Source: an uncultured Eubacteriales bacterium (GTDB lineage Bacteria > Bacillota > Clostridia > Oscillospirales > CAG-382). Taken from it: DNA of 31,489 nt. Positions 1 to 7,454 of the stretch are shown here, piece by piece. The translations under genes were made by a program, and so were the position numbers. The notes beneath the pieces are model-generated. The model did not search any database, was not told where the DNA came from, and worked only from the letters and a program-made list of their open reading frames with translations. The stretch's first letter is position 1. The number at the start of each line of letters is the position of its first letter. Location of the stretch: positions 1 through 31,489 of the forward strand of contig CAKSCN010000007.1 in the NCBI GenBank assembly GCA_934444485.1, given 5' to 3'.

Positions 1-93
1 AAACTGTGATAAAATAAAAAAGTCGGGCGAATACCCGGCTGAAAGAGGATGAATTGAAACAGTTTTAAACTGGGCGGCAAATAGGAGTTAAGT

Positions 94-241
94 GTGACTT
101 CGTCACGATAAGAGTGCCTTCGTCACGTGAAGTGATGCTTCGCATCGTGATGTTGCCGACTCCGAGAGCCTACTTCACTTTGTGCGCAAGCACAAAAACT
201 TCACTTCGGCGAAGCCGAAACATCGTGCAAGCGAAGCTTGC
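94..241. repeat. Array of mini-hairpins with a repeated ACTTCAC/GTGAAGT word
   Basis: Noncoding array of short perfect hairpins with 3-4 nt loops: GTGAC-TTC-GTCAC (94-106), an imperfect copy at 114-126, GATGC-TTC-GCATC (134-146), TTTGTGC-GCAA-GCACAAA (179-196), TTCGGC-GAA-GCCGAA (205-219) and GCAAGC-GAA-GCTTGC (227-241). The hairpins are separated by a constant word: GTGAAGT (127-133) and its variant GTGATGT (147-153) on the left, then the inverse ACTTCAC at 172-178 and 198-204. The layout matches the array at 16227-16404 with a different core word. It lies just upstream of the small peptide gene and could form part of its 5' leader; that is inference. Confidence 0.75.
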
Positions 242-288
242 TCTTCTCTTCATGCGGCTGTGGCGCATGACCGGAGGAGGTGACTGCC

Positions 289-375
289 ATGAATAAGTTA
301 ATCAAAAGTATAGTATTTATAATACTCGTGCTTGTGATTACATATTTCATGTCACTTACACAAATAGTAAGATAG
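289..375 (+). CDS. Small hydrophobic peptide, probable type I toxin (28 aa)
   Basis: Starts MNKLIKSIVFIILVLV: two lysines, one membrane-spanning segment (about residues 5-22), a short polar tail and a final Arg. The ribosome site GGAGGAGGTGA (273-283) is almost fully complementary to the 16S tail and sits 5 nt before the ATG, which argues strongly that this tiny frame is translated. A perfect sigma-A promoter on the opposite strand (454-482) points back into its 3' end, with an inverted repeat just past the stop, as in Fst/Ldr-type type I toxin-antitoxin loci. I recognise the arrangement rather than the exact sequence. Toxicity, presumably by membrane disruption, is inferred. It could also be a non-toxic membrane microprotein. 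Confidence 0.6.
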   Translation: MNKLIKSIVFIILVLVITYFMSLTQIVR

Positions 376-447
376 CCCCCACCCGTCAAAGTTAGGGCTA
401 TCTAAAAATAGCGCTAAGCGGCATAACCGTTAAGGTTCGCCTCTTTC
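360..447 (-). ncRNA. Probable antisense (antitoxin) RNA
   Basis: The RNA starting 6-7 nt after the -10 box at 454-459 would begin near 447, run leftward and cross the inverted repeat at 370-403 into the end of the toxin frame. Its first part contains the complement of GCATAACCG (421-429). The near copy GCATGACCG lies at 265-273, immediately upstream of the toxin ribosome site. The RNA could therefore pair with the toxin message at two places: the 3' overlap and the region before the ribosome site. This matches the RNAI/RNAII logic of Fst loci. Ends are approximate, and no RNA evidence is available from sequence. Confidence 0.5.
370..403. terminator. Inverted repeat shared by toxin mRNA and antisense RNA
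   Basis: AGATAGCCC (370-378) pairs perfectly with GGGCTATCT (395-403) around a 16-nt loop, beginning at the toxin stop codon. Neither side has a long T-run: minus-strand transcripts continue TACTATTTG and plus-strand transcripts AAAAATAGC. It is placed where convergent type I loci carry a bidirectional terminator, but termination strength is uncertain. Confidence 0.5.
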
Positions 448-453
448 ACTTAT

Positions 454-482
454 ATTGTACCACATCGGTGCGGATTTGTCAA
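454..482 (-). promoter_or_regulatory. Sigma-A promoter for the antisense RNA
   Basis: Read on the minus strand: TTGACA (482-477), 17-bp spacer, TACAAT (459-454). It has a perfect -35 and a 5/6 -10 box. No minus-strand frame of note lies immediately downstream, so it fits a noncoding antisense RNA facing the small peptide gene. Confidence 0.75.
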
Positions 483-550
483 GGGCAGATTCGCACTTTT
501 TTGTTGGAATAAGAAGCGGAGAATTAGGTAGGAAATTTTGAGAAAATGCG

Positions 551-652
551 TATTATCCGAGGTCGGTAATTGTCGGAGGTAACGGCGTGAGATTACGCTA
601 GCGTAGTCTGCGTTCACTCGCCCTACAAAATGTCAGGGAGCCTCGGAATAAC
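551..652. repeat. Palindromic intergenic element
   Basis: The imperfect end arms ATTATCCGAGG (551-561) and CCTCGGAATAA (642-652) are inverted copies differing by one inserted base. Near the centre is GATTACGC directly joined to GCGTAGTC, a hairpin stem. No convincing coding frame crosses it on either strand. It resembles a small palindromic repeat or miniature-element remnant, but family membership cannot be decided here. The rest of 483-760 shows nothing I can assign. Confidence 0.4.
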
Positions 653-760
653 CGCACCGCCTCAAACACCAACACCCTCTGCAAAAATCCGCTATTTCGT
701 CATCGCACAACCTCAAAATCCGCACCATTCAATCACGCACAAACGCTGTGTAGAGAGCGG

Positions 761-828
761 AGAGAAATGTGAGTGCGCAAGCACTCAGCGTAAGCGTACA
801 TTTCCTCTCGAGTTGACCTCGTCAACTC
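761..828. repeat. Nested mini-hairpins downstream of asnA
   Basis: The outer arms AGAGAAATGT (761-770) and ACATTTCCTCT (798-808) are near-perfect inverted copies. They enclose GAGTGC-GCAA-GCACTC (771-786). A second hairpin, GAGTTGAC-CTC-GTCAACTC, follows at 810-828. These belong to the same style of GCAA/three-base-loop hairpins as at 94-241. They lie just past the 3' end of asnA and may end or stabilise its transcript. Confidence 0.6.
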
Positions 829-848
829 CCCACTCTCAATTCTCAATT

Positions 849-1847
849 TTAAAGCAGTGTGCATCCCATTTCTCTGTACTTCTTCTCCTCCTCTTCGGGC
901 CAAACGGAAACCTGAACCTCGCCGATATGGAGTTTGCGGAGGAAGTACATACAGAGTCTCGACTGACCGATACCGCCGCCGATGGTGAAAGGAAGCTTAT
1001 CCTCAAGCACCGCCTTATGGAAAGCAAGCTCACGTCTGTCGTTGCAGCCGGACTCTTCAAGCTGCTTTGAGAGAGCGTCGGCATCGACTCTGATACCCAT
1101 ACTCGAAATCTCAAACGCCATATCGAGAACGTGATAGTAAAGGAGAATATCGCAGTTGAGCGTCCAGTCGTCGTAGTCGGGACTTCTGCCGTCGTGGGGC
1201 TTGCCGTCGGAGAGCTTGCCGCCTATCTGCATAACGCACGCCGCACCGTGTTCCTTTGTATAGGCGTTCTCACGCTCCTTGCGGGTGAGAGTGGGGTACA
1301 TTGCCTCAAGCTCGCTCGTTGTGACGAACGCTATCTGATCGGGAAGCGGATGAGACTCGAAAGTTTCTGCAAGTTCGGGAAACTCGTATGCTATATGCTG
1401 TTCGGTACTCTTGAGCACGGTGTATATCTTCGTCACCGCACGGCGGAGCTTTCCTATATTTCTGTCCTCACGGGTGATGACCTTTTCCCAGTCCCACTGA
1501 TCGACGTAAATCGAGTGAAGAGCGTCGGTCTCTTCGTCACGGCGGACGGCGTTCATATCCGTATAAAGACCCTCGCCGGGGTGGAAGCCGTATTTGCCGA
1601 GGGCGTATCTCTTCCACTTTGCAAGAGACTGCACAATCTGCACCTCACGTCCAGTCTCGAGAAGGTCGAACTGCACCGGTCTTTCCACGCCGTTTAAGCA
1701 GTCGTTGAGTCCCGACTCGGGTGTTACGAAAAGAGGTGCGGTTACTCTTGTGAGGTTGAGAGCCTTGGCAAGCTCGCTTTCAAAGTAGTCCTTGCAGGAT
1801 TTTATTGCCTCTTGGGTATCTCTTATGTTCAGATACGATTTATACAT
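849..1847 (-). CDS. asnA: Aspartate-ammonia ligase (asparagine synthetase A)
   Basis: Makes asparagine from aspartate, ATP and free ammonia in the cytoplasm. The product is 332 aa, close to the usual length of about 330 for AsnA, which has a class II aminoacyl-tRNA-synthetase-like fold. Recognisable family segments are the N-terminal SYLNIRDTQEAIKSCKDYF, the central YVDQWDWEKVI, and the C-terminal GGGIGQSRLCM, the motif-3 arginine region. The start is ATG 1847, 7 nt after GGAGG; a GTG one codon upstream is less well placed. It is monocistronic, with no minus-strand gene close on either side. I could not assign a firm promoter. The same genome also has glutamine-dependent asnB at 25801-27384. 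Confidence 0.96.
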   Translation of the reverse strand: MYKSYLNIRDTQEAIKSCKDYFESELAKALNLTRVTAPLFVTPESGLNDCLNGVERPVQFDLLETGREVQIVQSLAKWKRYALGKYGFHPGEGLYTDMNAVRRDEETDALHSIYVDQWDWEKVITREDRNIGKLRRAVTKIYTVLKSTEQHIAYEFPELAETFESHPLPDQIAFVTTSELEAMYPTLTRKERENAYTKEHGAACVMQIGGKLSDGKPHDGRSPDYDDWTLNCDILLYYHVLDMAFEISSMGIRVDADALSKQLEESGCNDRRELAFHKAVLEDKLPFTIGGGIGQSRLCMYFLRKLHIGEVQVSVWPEEEEKKYREMGCTLL

Positions 1848-2067
1848 CACACGTTCCTCCTACGGAAATTTAAATATCAAAATCAAAGCTCATGATACCA
1901 CAACAAAGTTGCTTTGGATAGTCATTTTTGTAAACATTTTCGACTCCGCTCAAAAGGCGGCGTTTTTTTATTCAGATGCGTCCGCAAATTTCCACAAAAA
2001 ATATAGTGCACCGTTTTTCAATTCTTTGTTCAGGCTCACAAAAATGAACGTATGTTCTAAATTTATA

Positions 2068-2096
2068 TTGACATTTGGCTAATCGTGTGGTATAAT
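2068..2096 (+). promoter_or_regulatory. Consensus sigma-A promoter of the phage operon
   Basis: TTGACA (2068-2073), 17-bp spacer, TATAAT (2091-2096): a perfect vegetative promoter facing the phage structural genes. The first good downstream start is about 50 bp away. No operator repeat is obvious around it, so the operon may be transcribed by host polymerase without a dedicated repressor. That last point is inference. Confidence 0.85.
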
Positions 2097-2143
2097 ACGC
2101 CTGTAATCGAACAGGAGTTCGATAATATACAGATACGAAAGGA

Positions 2144-2401
2144 CTGACGGATACGGATACAAATATACGAAAAAAGTATTGCTTCGACGAAACGGAGTTT
2201 TTCGAGGATGAGCTTCTCGGCAAAGCGCACGCCTGCGGCGACTCCGGTTCGGAGGAAAAATGCGTTCAGTGCGGTTTTCCCATTGTGCGGGGCGAAGCGG
2301 CACTCGAGATAATCTCCAACGGAGACCTGCTTCACAGGCAGTGTCTTGAAGAGTACATCGAGGAAAATCTTGCGGAGTTTGCGCACGTACTGAACGGCTG
2401 A
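2144..2401 (+). CDS. Small Cys/His zinc-binding-type protein, non-canonical start
   Basis: An open frame of about 85 residues, rich in Asp/Glu, that contains KCVQCGFPIVRGE followed by LLHRQCLEEYIEENLAEF. This CxxC...HxxC spacing is typical of a small zinc-binding fold. No ATG, GTG or TTG occurs in frame before the motif. I placed the start at CTG 2144 next to AAAGGA, although the spacing is very short. An in-frame stop lies just upstream near 2126. It is the first gene after the promoter and ends 30 bp before the small terminase gene. It could be a real gene with a rare start codon, or one that has lost its start. Function is unknown; similar small Cys proteins occur upstream of terminase in clostridial phages. 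Confidence 0.5.
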   Translation: MTDTDTNIRKKYCFDETEFFEDELLGKAHACGDSGSEEKCVQCGFPIVRGEAALEIISNGDLLHRQCLEEYIEENLAEFAHVLNG

Positions 2402-2431
2402 ACGGCAATGAAAGGAGGTATGGTAAGATAA

Positions 2432-2827
2432 ATGACGTCAAAGAAAAAGATCAACTGCAAAAATCCCACTAAGAAGGAGCTTACGAGGCTCAGCCGTGAG
2501 TTTTCACGCTACTTCAACTCATGCGACCTTGAAAACGCATCGAAGCTTGTGAAGCCTTACACGGTTTCGGGGCTTCTCTACTTCACTAATCTCTCCAAGG
2601 AGGATTTCGGCGAGCTTTCATCGGGTTCGGGCGAGGGTGCGGAGCTTGCGAAGCGTGCGCTTTTGAAAATTGAGGCGTTCATCGAGGAAAACGCTCTTAA
2701 CGGAAAGCTGTCGTCGAATGCGGCGATGAACACGTTAAAGTGCGGCTTCGGTATGGCGGAAAAAGACGCTTCTCCGGAGAGCATCACGGTGACTCTCGAC
2801 GGTACGGCATCGGTACTTGGCGAGTAA
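2432..2827 (+). CDS. Probable phage terminase small subunit
   Basis: 131 aa, basic N-terminus, mostly helical, and directly before the large terminase. In this position the small subunit binds the packaging-start DNA and loads the motor. The segment TVSGLLYFTNLSKEDFGEL looks like a helix-turn-helix. The later segment with MNTLKCGFGM matches the C-terminal helix seen in many Firmicute small terminases. The ribosome site AAAGGAGG lies 13-20 nt upstream of the ATG, slightly long. The assignment rests mainly on position and pattern; sequence in this family is poorly conserved. Confidence 0.7.
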   Translation: MTSKKKINCKNPTKKELTRLSREFSRYFNSCDLENASKLVKPYTVSGLLYFTNLSKEDFGELSSGSGEGAELAKRALLKIEAFIEENALNGKLSSNAAMNTLKCGFGMAEKDASPESITVTLDGTASVLGE

Positions 2828-2881
2828 TCGGACAATGGGCGGCAGGGTGGGAAAATGAAAACGGAGGAAAGGAGAAACGGC

Positions 2882-4219
2882 ATGGAAAATTCGGCGGCGA
2901 CGCATATACTTGCAGGTCTTCCTCAGCCGAGGCAGGCGGAGTTTTTTTCCGCACGTGAAAAGTACATTGCTTACGGCGGTGCGAGAGGCGGCGGAAAGAG
3001 CTGGGCGCTCAGGCGCAAGCTTATACTCATGTGTCTCAAGTACCCGGGGCTTCGTGCGCTTCTTGTGCGAAGGACTTACTTTGAGCTTCGTGAGAACCAC
3101 ATACGCATACTTTTATCCGAGCTTTCGGGGCTTGCCGTGTACACCGACACACGCAAGTGCTTTGAGTTTGTGAACGGCTCTGTACTTAAGCTCGGCTACT
3201 GCGATGCGGATGAGGATGTGCTTCAATATCAGGGAATTGAGTACGACGTTATAGCGATAGATGAGGCGACACAGCTGACGGAGTATCAGTTTCAGACGCT
3301 CAAGGCGTGTCTGCGAGGCGCAAACGATTTTCCGAAGCGTATGTATCTCACGTGCAATCCCGGCGGTGTTGGGCATGCGTGGGTAAAGCGGCTATTCATC
3401 GACAGAGATTACCGCAAAGGCGAAAGGGCGTGCGACTTCCGCTTCATACAGGCGCTTGTATACGACAACGAGATACTTTTAAAGTCGAACCCGGACTACC
3501 TCGATCAGCTCGAAAGTCTTCCGGCGGAGCTTCGCAATTCGTGGCTTTGCGGTGAGTGGGGAGCTTTTTCGGGGCAGTACTTTCCGGAATTTGACGCCGA
3601 CGTTCATGTCAAGGATTCTCCCGTCTCCGGAGACGCCGCAATTCGCTACTGCGCTATAGACTACGGTCTTGATATGCTGGCGGCGATGTTCGTGGCGGTA
3701 TATTCCGACGGCACGGCTTACGTTTACGACGAGGTTTACCGTTCGGGACTTATTGTAAGCGATGCCGCAAGGGCTATTCTCGATAAAGCGAAGGGAGTGA
3801 CGGTATTCATCGCACCGTCCGATCTCTGGAGCAGGCAAAAGGACTCGGGAAAGAGCATTGCGGAGCTTTTCGGCGAAAACGGCGTATGGCTGACAGAGGT
3901 GCGTTCGGAAAGAGTTGACGGATGGATGTGTCTCAAGGAATGGCTGAAGGTCGAGACAAACGAGGACGGAACACGGGCGGCAAAGCTTACTGTAAACCGC
4001 AGCTGCAAGAACATAATCCGCTGTCTTCCGCTTCTCATGCACGACCGTGACAATCCTCAGGATGCGGCGACACGTCCGCACGAGATAACTCACGCACCCG
4101 ACGCACTCCGTTATTTTGCGGTATACCGAAGCAGTGTGCCGCACTCACATACGCCGGGCGGTGTTTCGGCACCGAGGCTTATCGAGTCGCTCTCGAAGAG
4201 AAGCAGGGTGATTCGGTAA
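2882..4219 (+). CDS. terL: Phage terminase large subunit
   Basis: The packaging motor: an N-terminal ATPase followed by an RNase H-like nuclease. Walker A is GGARGGGKS (residues 32-40). Walker B is VIAIDEAT, followed by the adenine/coupling region YLTCNPGG. The nuclease domain starts at YCAIDYGLD and ends with HAPDALRYF, carrying the expected acidic residues. The 445-aa length is normal for this group, and no frameshift is seen, so the motor looks intact. ATG 2882 is chosen because GGAGGAAAGGAG lies just upstream; ATG 2855 lacks a comparable site. It lies between the small terminase and portal genes. Confidence 0.95.
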   Translation: MENSAATHILAGLPQPRQAEFFSAREKYIAYGGARGGGKSWALRRKLILMCLKYPGLRALLVRRTYFELRENHIRILLSELSGLAVYTDTRKCFEFVNGSVLKLGYCDADEDVLQYQGIEYDVIAIDEATQLTEYQFQTLKACLRGANDFPKRMYLTCNPGGVGHAWVKRLFIDRDYRKGERACDFRFIQALVYDNEILLKSNPDYLDQLESLPAELRNSWLCGEWGAFSGQYFPEFDADVHVKDSPVSGDAAIRYCAIDYGLDMLAAMFVAVYSDGTAYVYDEVYRSGLIVSDAARAILDKAKGVTVFIAPSDLWSRQKDSGKSIAELFGENGVWLTEVRSERVDGWMCLKEWLKVETNEDGTRAAKLTVNRSCKNIIRCLPLLMHDRDNPQDAATRPHEITHAPDALRYFAVYRSSVPHSHTPGGVSAPRLIESLSKRSRVIR

Positions 4220-4249
4220 GGACAAAATCTTACAGAAAGGAAAATACGC

Positions 4250-6037
4250 ATGAAAACAAGGACACCTTTTTCCATCTTCACCGGAGTGCCAAAGTACGGA
4301 AGAAGAGGAAAGCGAATAAAGGCGGAGTCGGTCTACGACTATTCGAGTGCAGCGGCAAGAGAGGACACGGTTGCGTTTCTTCTCGACTACAGCGCACGTG
4401 CAAAGGAGAACACTCTTGCCTACTGGCGCAAAATGAAGAGGTACTACGACGGAAGTCACAACGCCGAAGCGGACAGTCTCGCTTTTTCTGCGGAGAACGC
4501 TCTTCCCTTTGAGGCGGCTCTCTCAACCGACGGCTACATTCAGGTTGAGAGTCAGATTGAGTCGGCGCTTCCCGACTTTGAGTTTTCGCCGAGGGGCGAC
4601 GAGGACGCAGGCAAGGCAAAGCAGAGAGAGTCTATAGTGCGCTACATCTGCGACACGGCGGACCTCGAAATGAAGAATGCGGTAAACGAGCGCAGGCTCG
4701 GAATCAAGGGTTCCGCCGTCTGGAAAGTGTGCTGGAACGCAGATGCGGAGGCACCGGGCGGCAAAAGCGGCGAGGTAGAGATACAGAACCCGAAGCCGGA
4801 GGAGATTTTCCCCGATCCGACGGCAACCTCGGTTGACGAATGCGAGTACATCGGCTATGTGTACCGTATGCACAAAATGAAAGCACGCAGGCTCTTTGAA
4901 GCGGACGCCGCAAGAATGGGAGCGGACATAGACGAGCTCATTTCACGTGCCGACGGCGACGGCATACGCTTCGGCTTTGACGCTGAGGCAGACGCTGACA
5001 GCAGTGTTTACGACACGGCAAGCGACACTGTGAGAATCACCGAATGGTGGTACAGACAGCCGTGCGGCGGTGAGGAAACCATCAAAGTTACGGACAAGGA
5101 CGGAAAGCAAAGCACTGTTGCGTACAGGTGGGAGCCGGGCGACATTGCGCTCTCGGTATTCATCGGCGACAAAGAGGTGCGCCGCATTCCGAAATATTGG
5201 AACACGACCGCCTGCCGAATGTTTCCGTTTGTAGTATACAGCCGTCTGCCGAAAGACGGAAGTCTCTGGGGCAAGAGCGAGCTTGAGGCGATAATCCCGA
5301 TAATCGAGGCGGCTGACCGTGAGCTTGCCTTTGCTCAGCTGAATGCGGCGTTCTCGTCGAACGACATCATTCTCGCCGAGGAAAACGCTCTTGCGGACGG
5401 CTGCACTCTCGACAACTCTCCCGGTGCGGTATGGACGCTGCGTCCCGGAATGATGGGCAAGGTACAGCGGCTCGGCAACTTCGGCGGAAGCGAATCTGCA
5501 CTTATCGCAAATGCGTCGGCGTGGCGTGAAATGATACAGAACACGACCGGCAACTACGACTCCTATCAGGGAAGCGAACCGACAAGAGTGACGACGGCTA
5601 CGGGTATAGCCCTTCTCAACGAGAGAGCAAAGTCGAGAACGACGCTCAAGAAGGTGGGTAAAAAGGAGGGCTTTAAGAGGTTATACTCTCTTATCGACAG
5701 GACTGCTCTCGAATACTACGACGACGGACGCACGATTGCGATAAACGGTGAGAGTGTGGTATACCGTTTCGGAGATTATGTTTCCGACAGCACCTACATA
5801 CCGACTCTCGACATAAGAATACACGTCGGCGACGGTCTCGAAAACTCGAAGGCGTTCACGGTCTCTGCGATAACCGACCTCATTAAAACTCCCATTACGC
5901 AGGACAACTACGAAACGGTAATGGCGTTTATCGAGCTTATCGGACTTCCGATGAGAAAAGAGATCTGCGACGCCATAAAGAAACGCTTTGAAGAAAACGC
6001 CGAAAACAACATGGAGGTAACAAAAAAAGATGAATAA
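4250..6037 (+). CDS. Phage portal protein (P22-type podovirus)
   Basis: 595 aa. It would form the dodecameric ring at the capsid vertex through which DNA is packaged. Features include an N-terminal helical segment (ARAKENTLAYWRKMKRYYDG), an acidic wing region, PKPEEIFPDPTATSVDECEY typical of P22-like portals, and the core KDGSLWGKSELEAIIPIIEA followed by a long helix. The C-terminal part contains TATGIALLNERAKSRTTLKK. It is shorter than P22 gp1 (725 aa) but in the range of Firmicute relatives. GAAAGGA precedes the ATG. Its 3' end overlaps the next gene by 8 bp, suggesting translational coupling. No disrupting stop is present. Confidence 0.88.
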   Translation: MKTRTPFSIFTGVPKYGRRGKRIKAESVYDYSSAAAREDTVAFLLDYSARAKENTLAYWRKMKRYYDGSHNAEADSLAFSAENALPFEAALSTDGYIQVESQIESALPDFEFSPRGDEDAGKAKQRESIVRYICDTADLEMKNAVNERRLGIKGSAVWKVCWNADAEAPGGKSGEVEIQNPKPEEIFPDPTATSVDECEYIGYVYRMHKMKARRLFEADAARMGADIDELISRADGDGIRFGFDAEADADSSVYDTASDTVRITEWWYRQPCGGEETIKVTDKDGKQSTVAYRWEPGDIALSVFIGDKEVRRIPKYWNTTACRMFPFVVYSRLPKDGSLWGKSELEAIIPIIEAADRELAFAQLNAAFSSNDIILAEENALADGCTLDNSPGAVWTLRPGMMGKVQRLGNFGGSESALIANASAWREMIQNTTGNYDSYQGSEPTRVTTATGIALLNERAKSRTTLKKVGKKEGFKRLYSLIDRTALEYYDDGRTIAINGESVVYRFGDYVSDSTYIPTLDIRIHVGDGLENSKAFTVSAITDLIKTPITQDNYETVMAFIELIGLPMRKEICDAIKKRFEENAENNMEVTKKDE

Positions 6038-6698
6038 CAGCACACAGAACACTGCCGAAAAAGGCGAAAAGCTCTTCACGGCAAAACAGGTTGAAAGAAT
6101 AGTCGGTGAGCGTCTGGCAAGAGAACGACGCAACGGCACAGCTCTCGGAAAGGTGAGAGATCTCATAATGGGTCTTGCCGAAAAGGGAGTGCTTACCTCT
6201 CGCAACATTCCCGACATGGCGGCGGAGCTTGAAAGAATGCTTGCTCCCTCCGGGGTCGGTACGGCGGAAGACACGGAAAAGGCAAATACGGACGAGGTCG
6301 GCGACGCTCCCGAGGAAAGCACCGGCGGCACGGTCGAAGATGAAATTGAGGAATTCGCCTCAATATTTCCGAATGTTGATGTACGTGCGCTCCTCTCCGA
6401 CGAGGAATTTCTCGATTACGCAGAGGCAAGGTCCGGACGCCTTGCGGCTCTTTACGCAGGTTTTCTCACGGAGCGTGAGGAAAGAAACCGCCGTGACGAA
6501 CGTGACAGAAGCAATGCGCTCCGCAGAGGACTTGCGTCAACCGGTTTCTCCTCGGGCAAGAGCGGTGCGGAGGACTACACCTCGATTCTCACGCCGTCGC
6601 AGATTGCAATTGCGAGAAATTCCGGCATGAGTCTCAAGGAATACGCCGACTATCTCTCACAGGTTGAGGCAAGCGGAAAATACAAAAACATAAAGTAA
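6030..6698 (+). CDS. Phage capsid scaffolding protein
   Basis: 222 aa, strongly charged. It starts with a segment of the form LFTAKQVERIVGERLARER, common in phage scaffolds, then an acidic disordered middle (about 70-115) and a basic C-terminal helix-containing tail that would contact the capsid protein. Its place between portal and capsid genes is the standard scaffold position. There is no protease motif, so the protein probably acts as a pure scaffold rather than a protease-scaffold fusion. The ATG overlaps the end of the portal gene by 8 bp. Confidence 0.75.
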   Translation: MNNSTQNTAEKGEKLFTAKQVERIVGERLARERRNGTALGKVRDLIMGLAEKGVLTSRNIPDMAAELERMLAPSGVGTAEDTEKANTDEVGDAPEESTGGTVEDEIEEFASIFPNVDVRALLSDEEFLDYAEARSGRLAALYAGFLTEREERNRRDERDRSNALRRGLASTGFSSGKSGAEDYTSILTPSQIAIARNSGMSLKEYADYLSQVEASGKYKNIK

Positions 6699-6724
6699 AA
6701 TCCACATCTGAAAGGAAGATTGAA

Positions 6725-7405
6725 ATGGCTAACATCAAATATGCAGGCAAAATCGACGGCACCTCTCTCCCGAGAATACAGAAGTTTTTCATACTCGGAG
6801 CAAAGGACATTGCCGAAGGCACACCCATTGCGATAAAGGACGACAACACCCCCTCGACGACCTTCGATGCGAACACGACGGGTATGTTCGGCGTAACCGC
6901 ACGTGACTATAAGTGTACGGCGGACGAATTCAACCCCGAAAACGGGACCTCTTACGTCAGCGTAAACGTTTCCCCCGACGCAGTCTACGAGCTTCCGCTC
7001 ACCAAGACCGTCACGGCAGCGACATCGATGAACGACGGCTCGATAACCCTCACCACCACCGAATTCAACAACGTTGCCGAGAGTCTCACGGGCGTTGCTC
7101 TCAAGCTCATAAAGCACGGCTCTAACCCTGCGAAAAATGCGATTAAGATAGGTGAGGAACACGTAATCAGCGCATACGAGGTAACAACTGCCGGCAAGCT
7201 TGAGCTTTACTTCAACACAGCTCCGGCAGTTACCGCAGGCGACGAATATCTCCTTGTTCCTCATCCCGGCTTCGACAGACTCACGATAAAGAACGGAGAC
7301 GTCTCCATTGCCACTGCGGCGGCGGACAAGTCCTACTTTACCGTTGTTGAGTGCGACTCCAAGAAGGACGTTGCGTACATAAGACCGAAGAACTACCTTG
7401 CGTAA
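6725..7405 (+). CDS. Unassigned head protein, possible capsid decoration protein
   Basis: 226 aa, Thr/Ala/Asp-rich and apparently all beta, with no signal peptide or membrane segment. It lies between scaffold and major capsid genes, where decoration or stabilising proteins are often encoded. The N-terminal third (FFILGAKDIAEGTPIAI, then TTGMFGVTARDYK) resembles small beta-barrel decoration proteins that begin with a regulated-value type fold. The C-terminal part carries PHPGFDRLTIKNGDVS. I do not recognise a specific family. AAAGGAAG precedes the ATG. Structure prediction would be the best test. Confidence 0.55.
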   Translation: MANIKYAGKIDGTSLPRIQKFFILGAKDIAEGTPIAIKDDNTPSTTFDANTTGMFGVTARDYKCTADEFNPENGTSYVSVNVSPDAVYELPLTKTVTAATSMNDGSITLTTTEFNNVAESLTGVALKLIKHGSNPAKNAIKIGEEHVISAYEVTTAGKLELYFNTAPAVTAGDEYLLVPHPGFDRLTIKNGDVSIATAAADKSYFTVVECDSKKDVAYIRPKNYLA

Positions 7406-7454
7406 GCACCGGGAAAAGCAAAATTCAAAGTAAGATACAGAAAGGAACTACACT

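Noticed and set aside
630..1070. Plus-strand frames over and beside asnA
   Set aside because: They run antisense to the asnA coding sequence or through hairpins, with no ribosome site or family pattern.
1930..1975. Terminator-like CCGC...GCGG with T-run upstream of asnA
   Set aside because: Short weak stem in the plus direction with no gene upstream of it to terminate.
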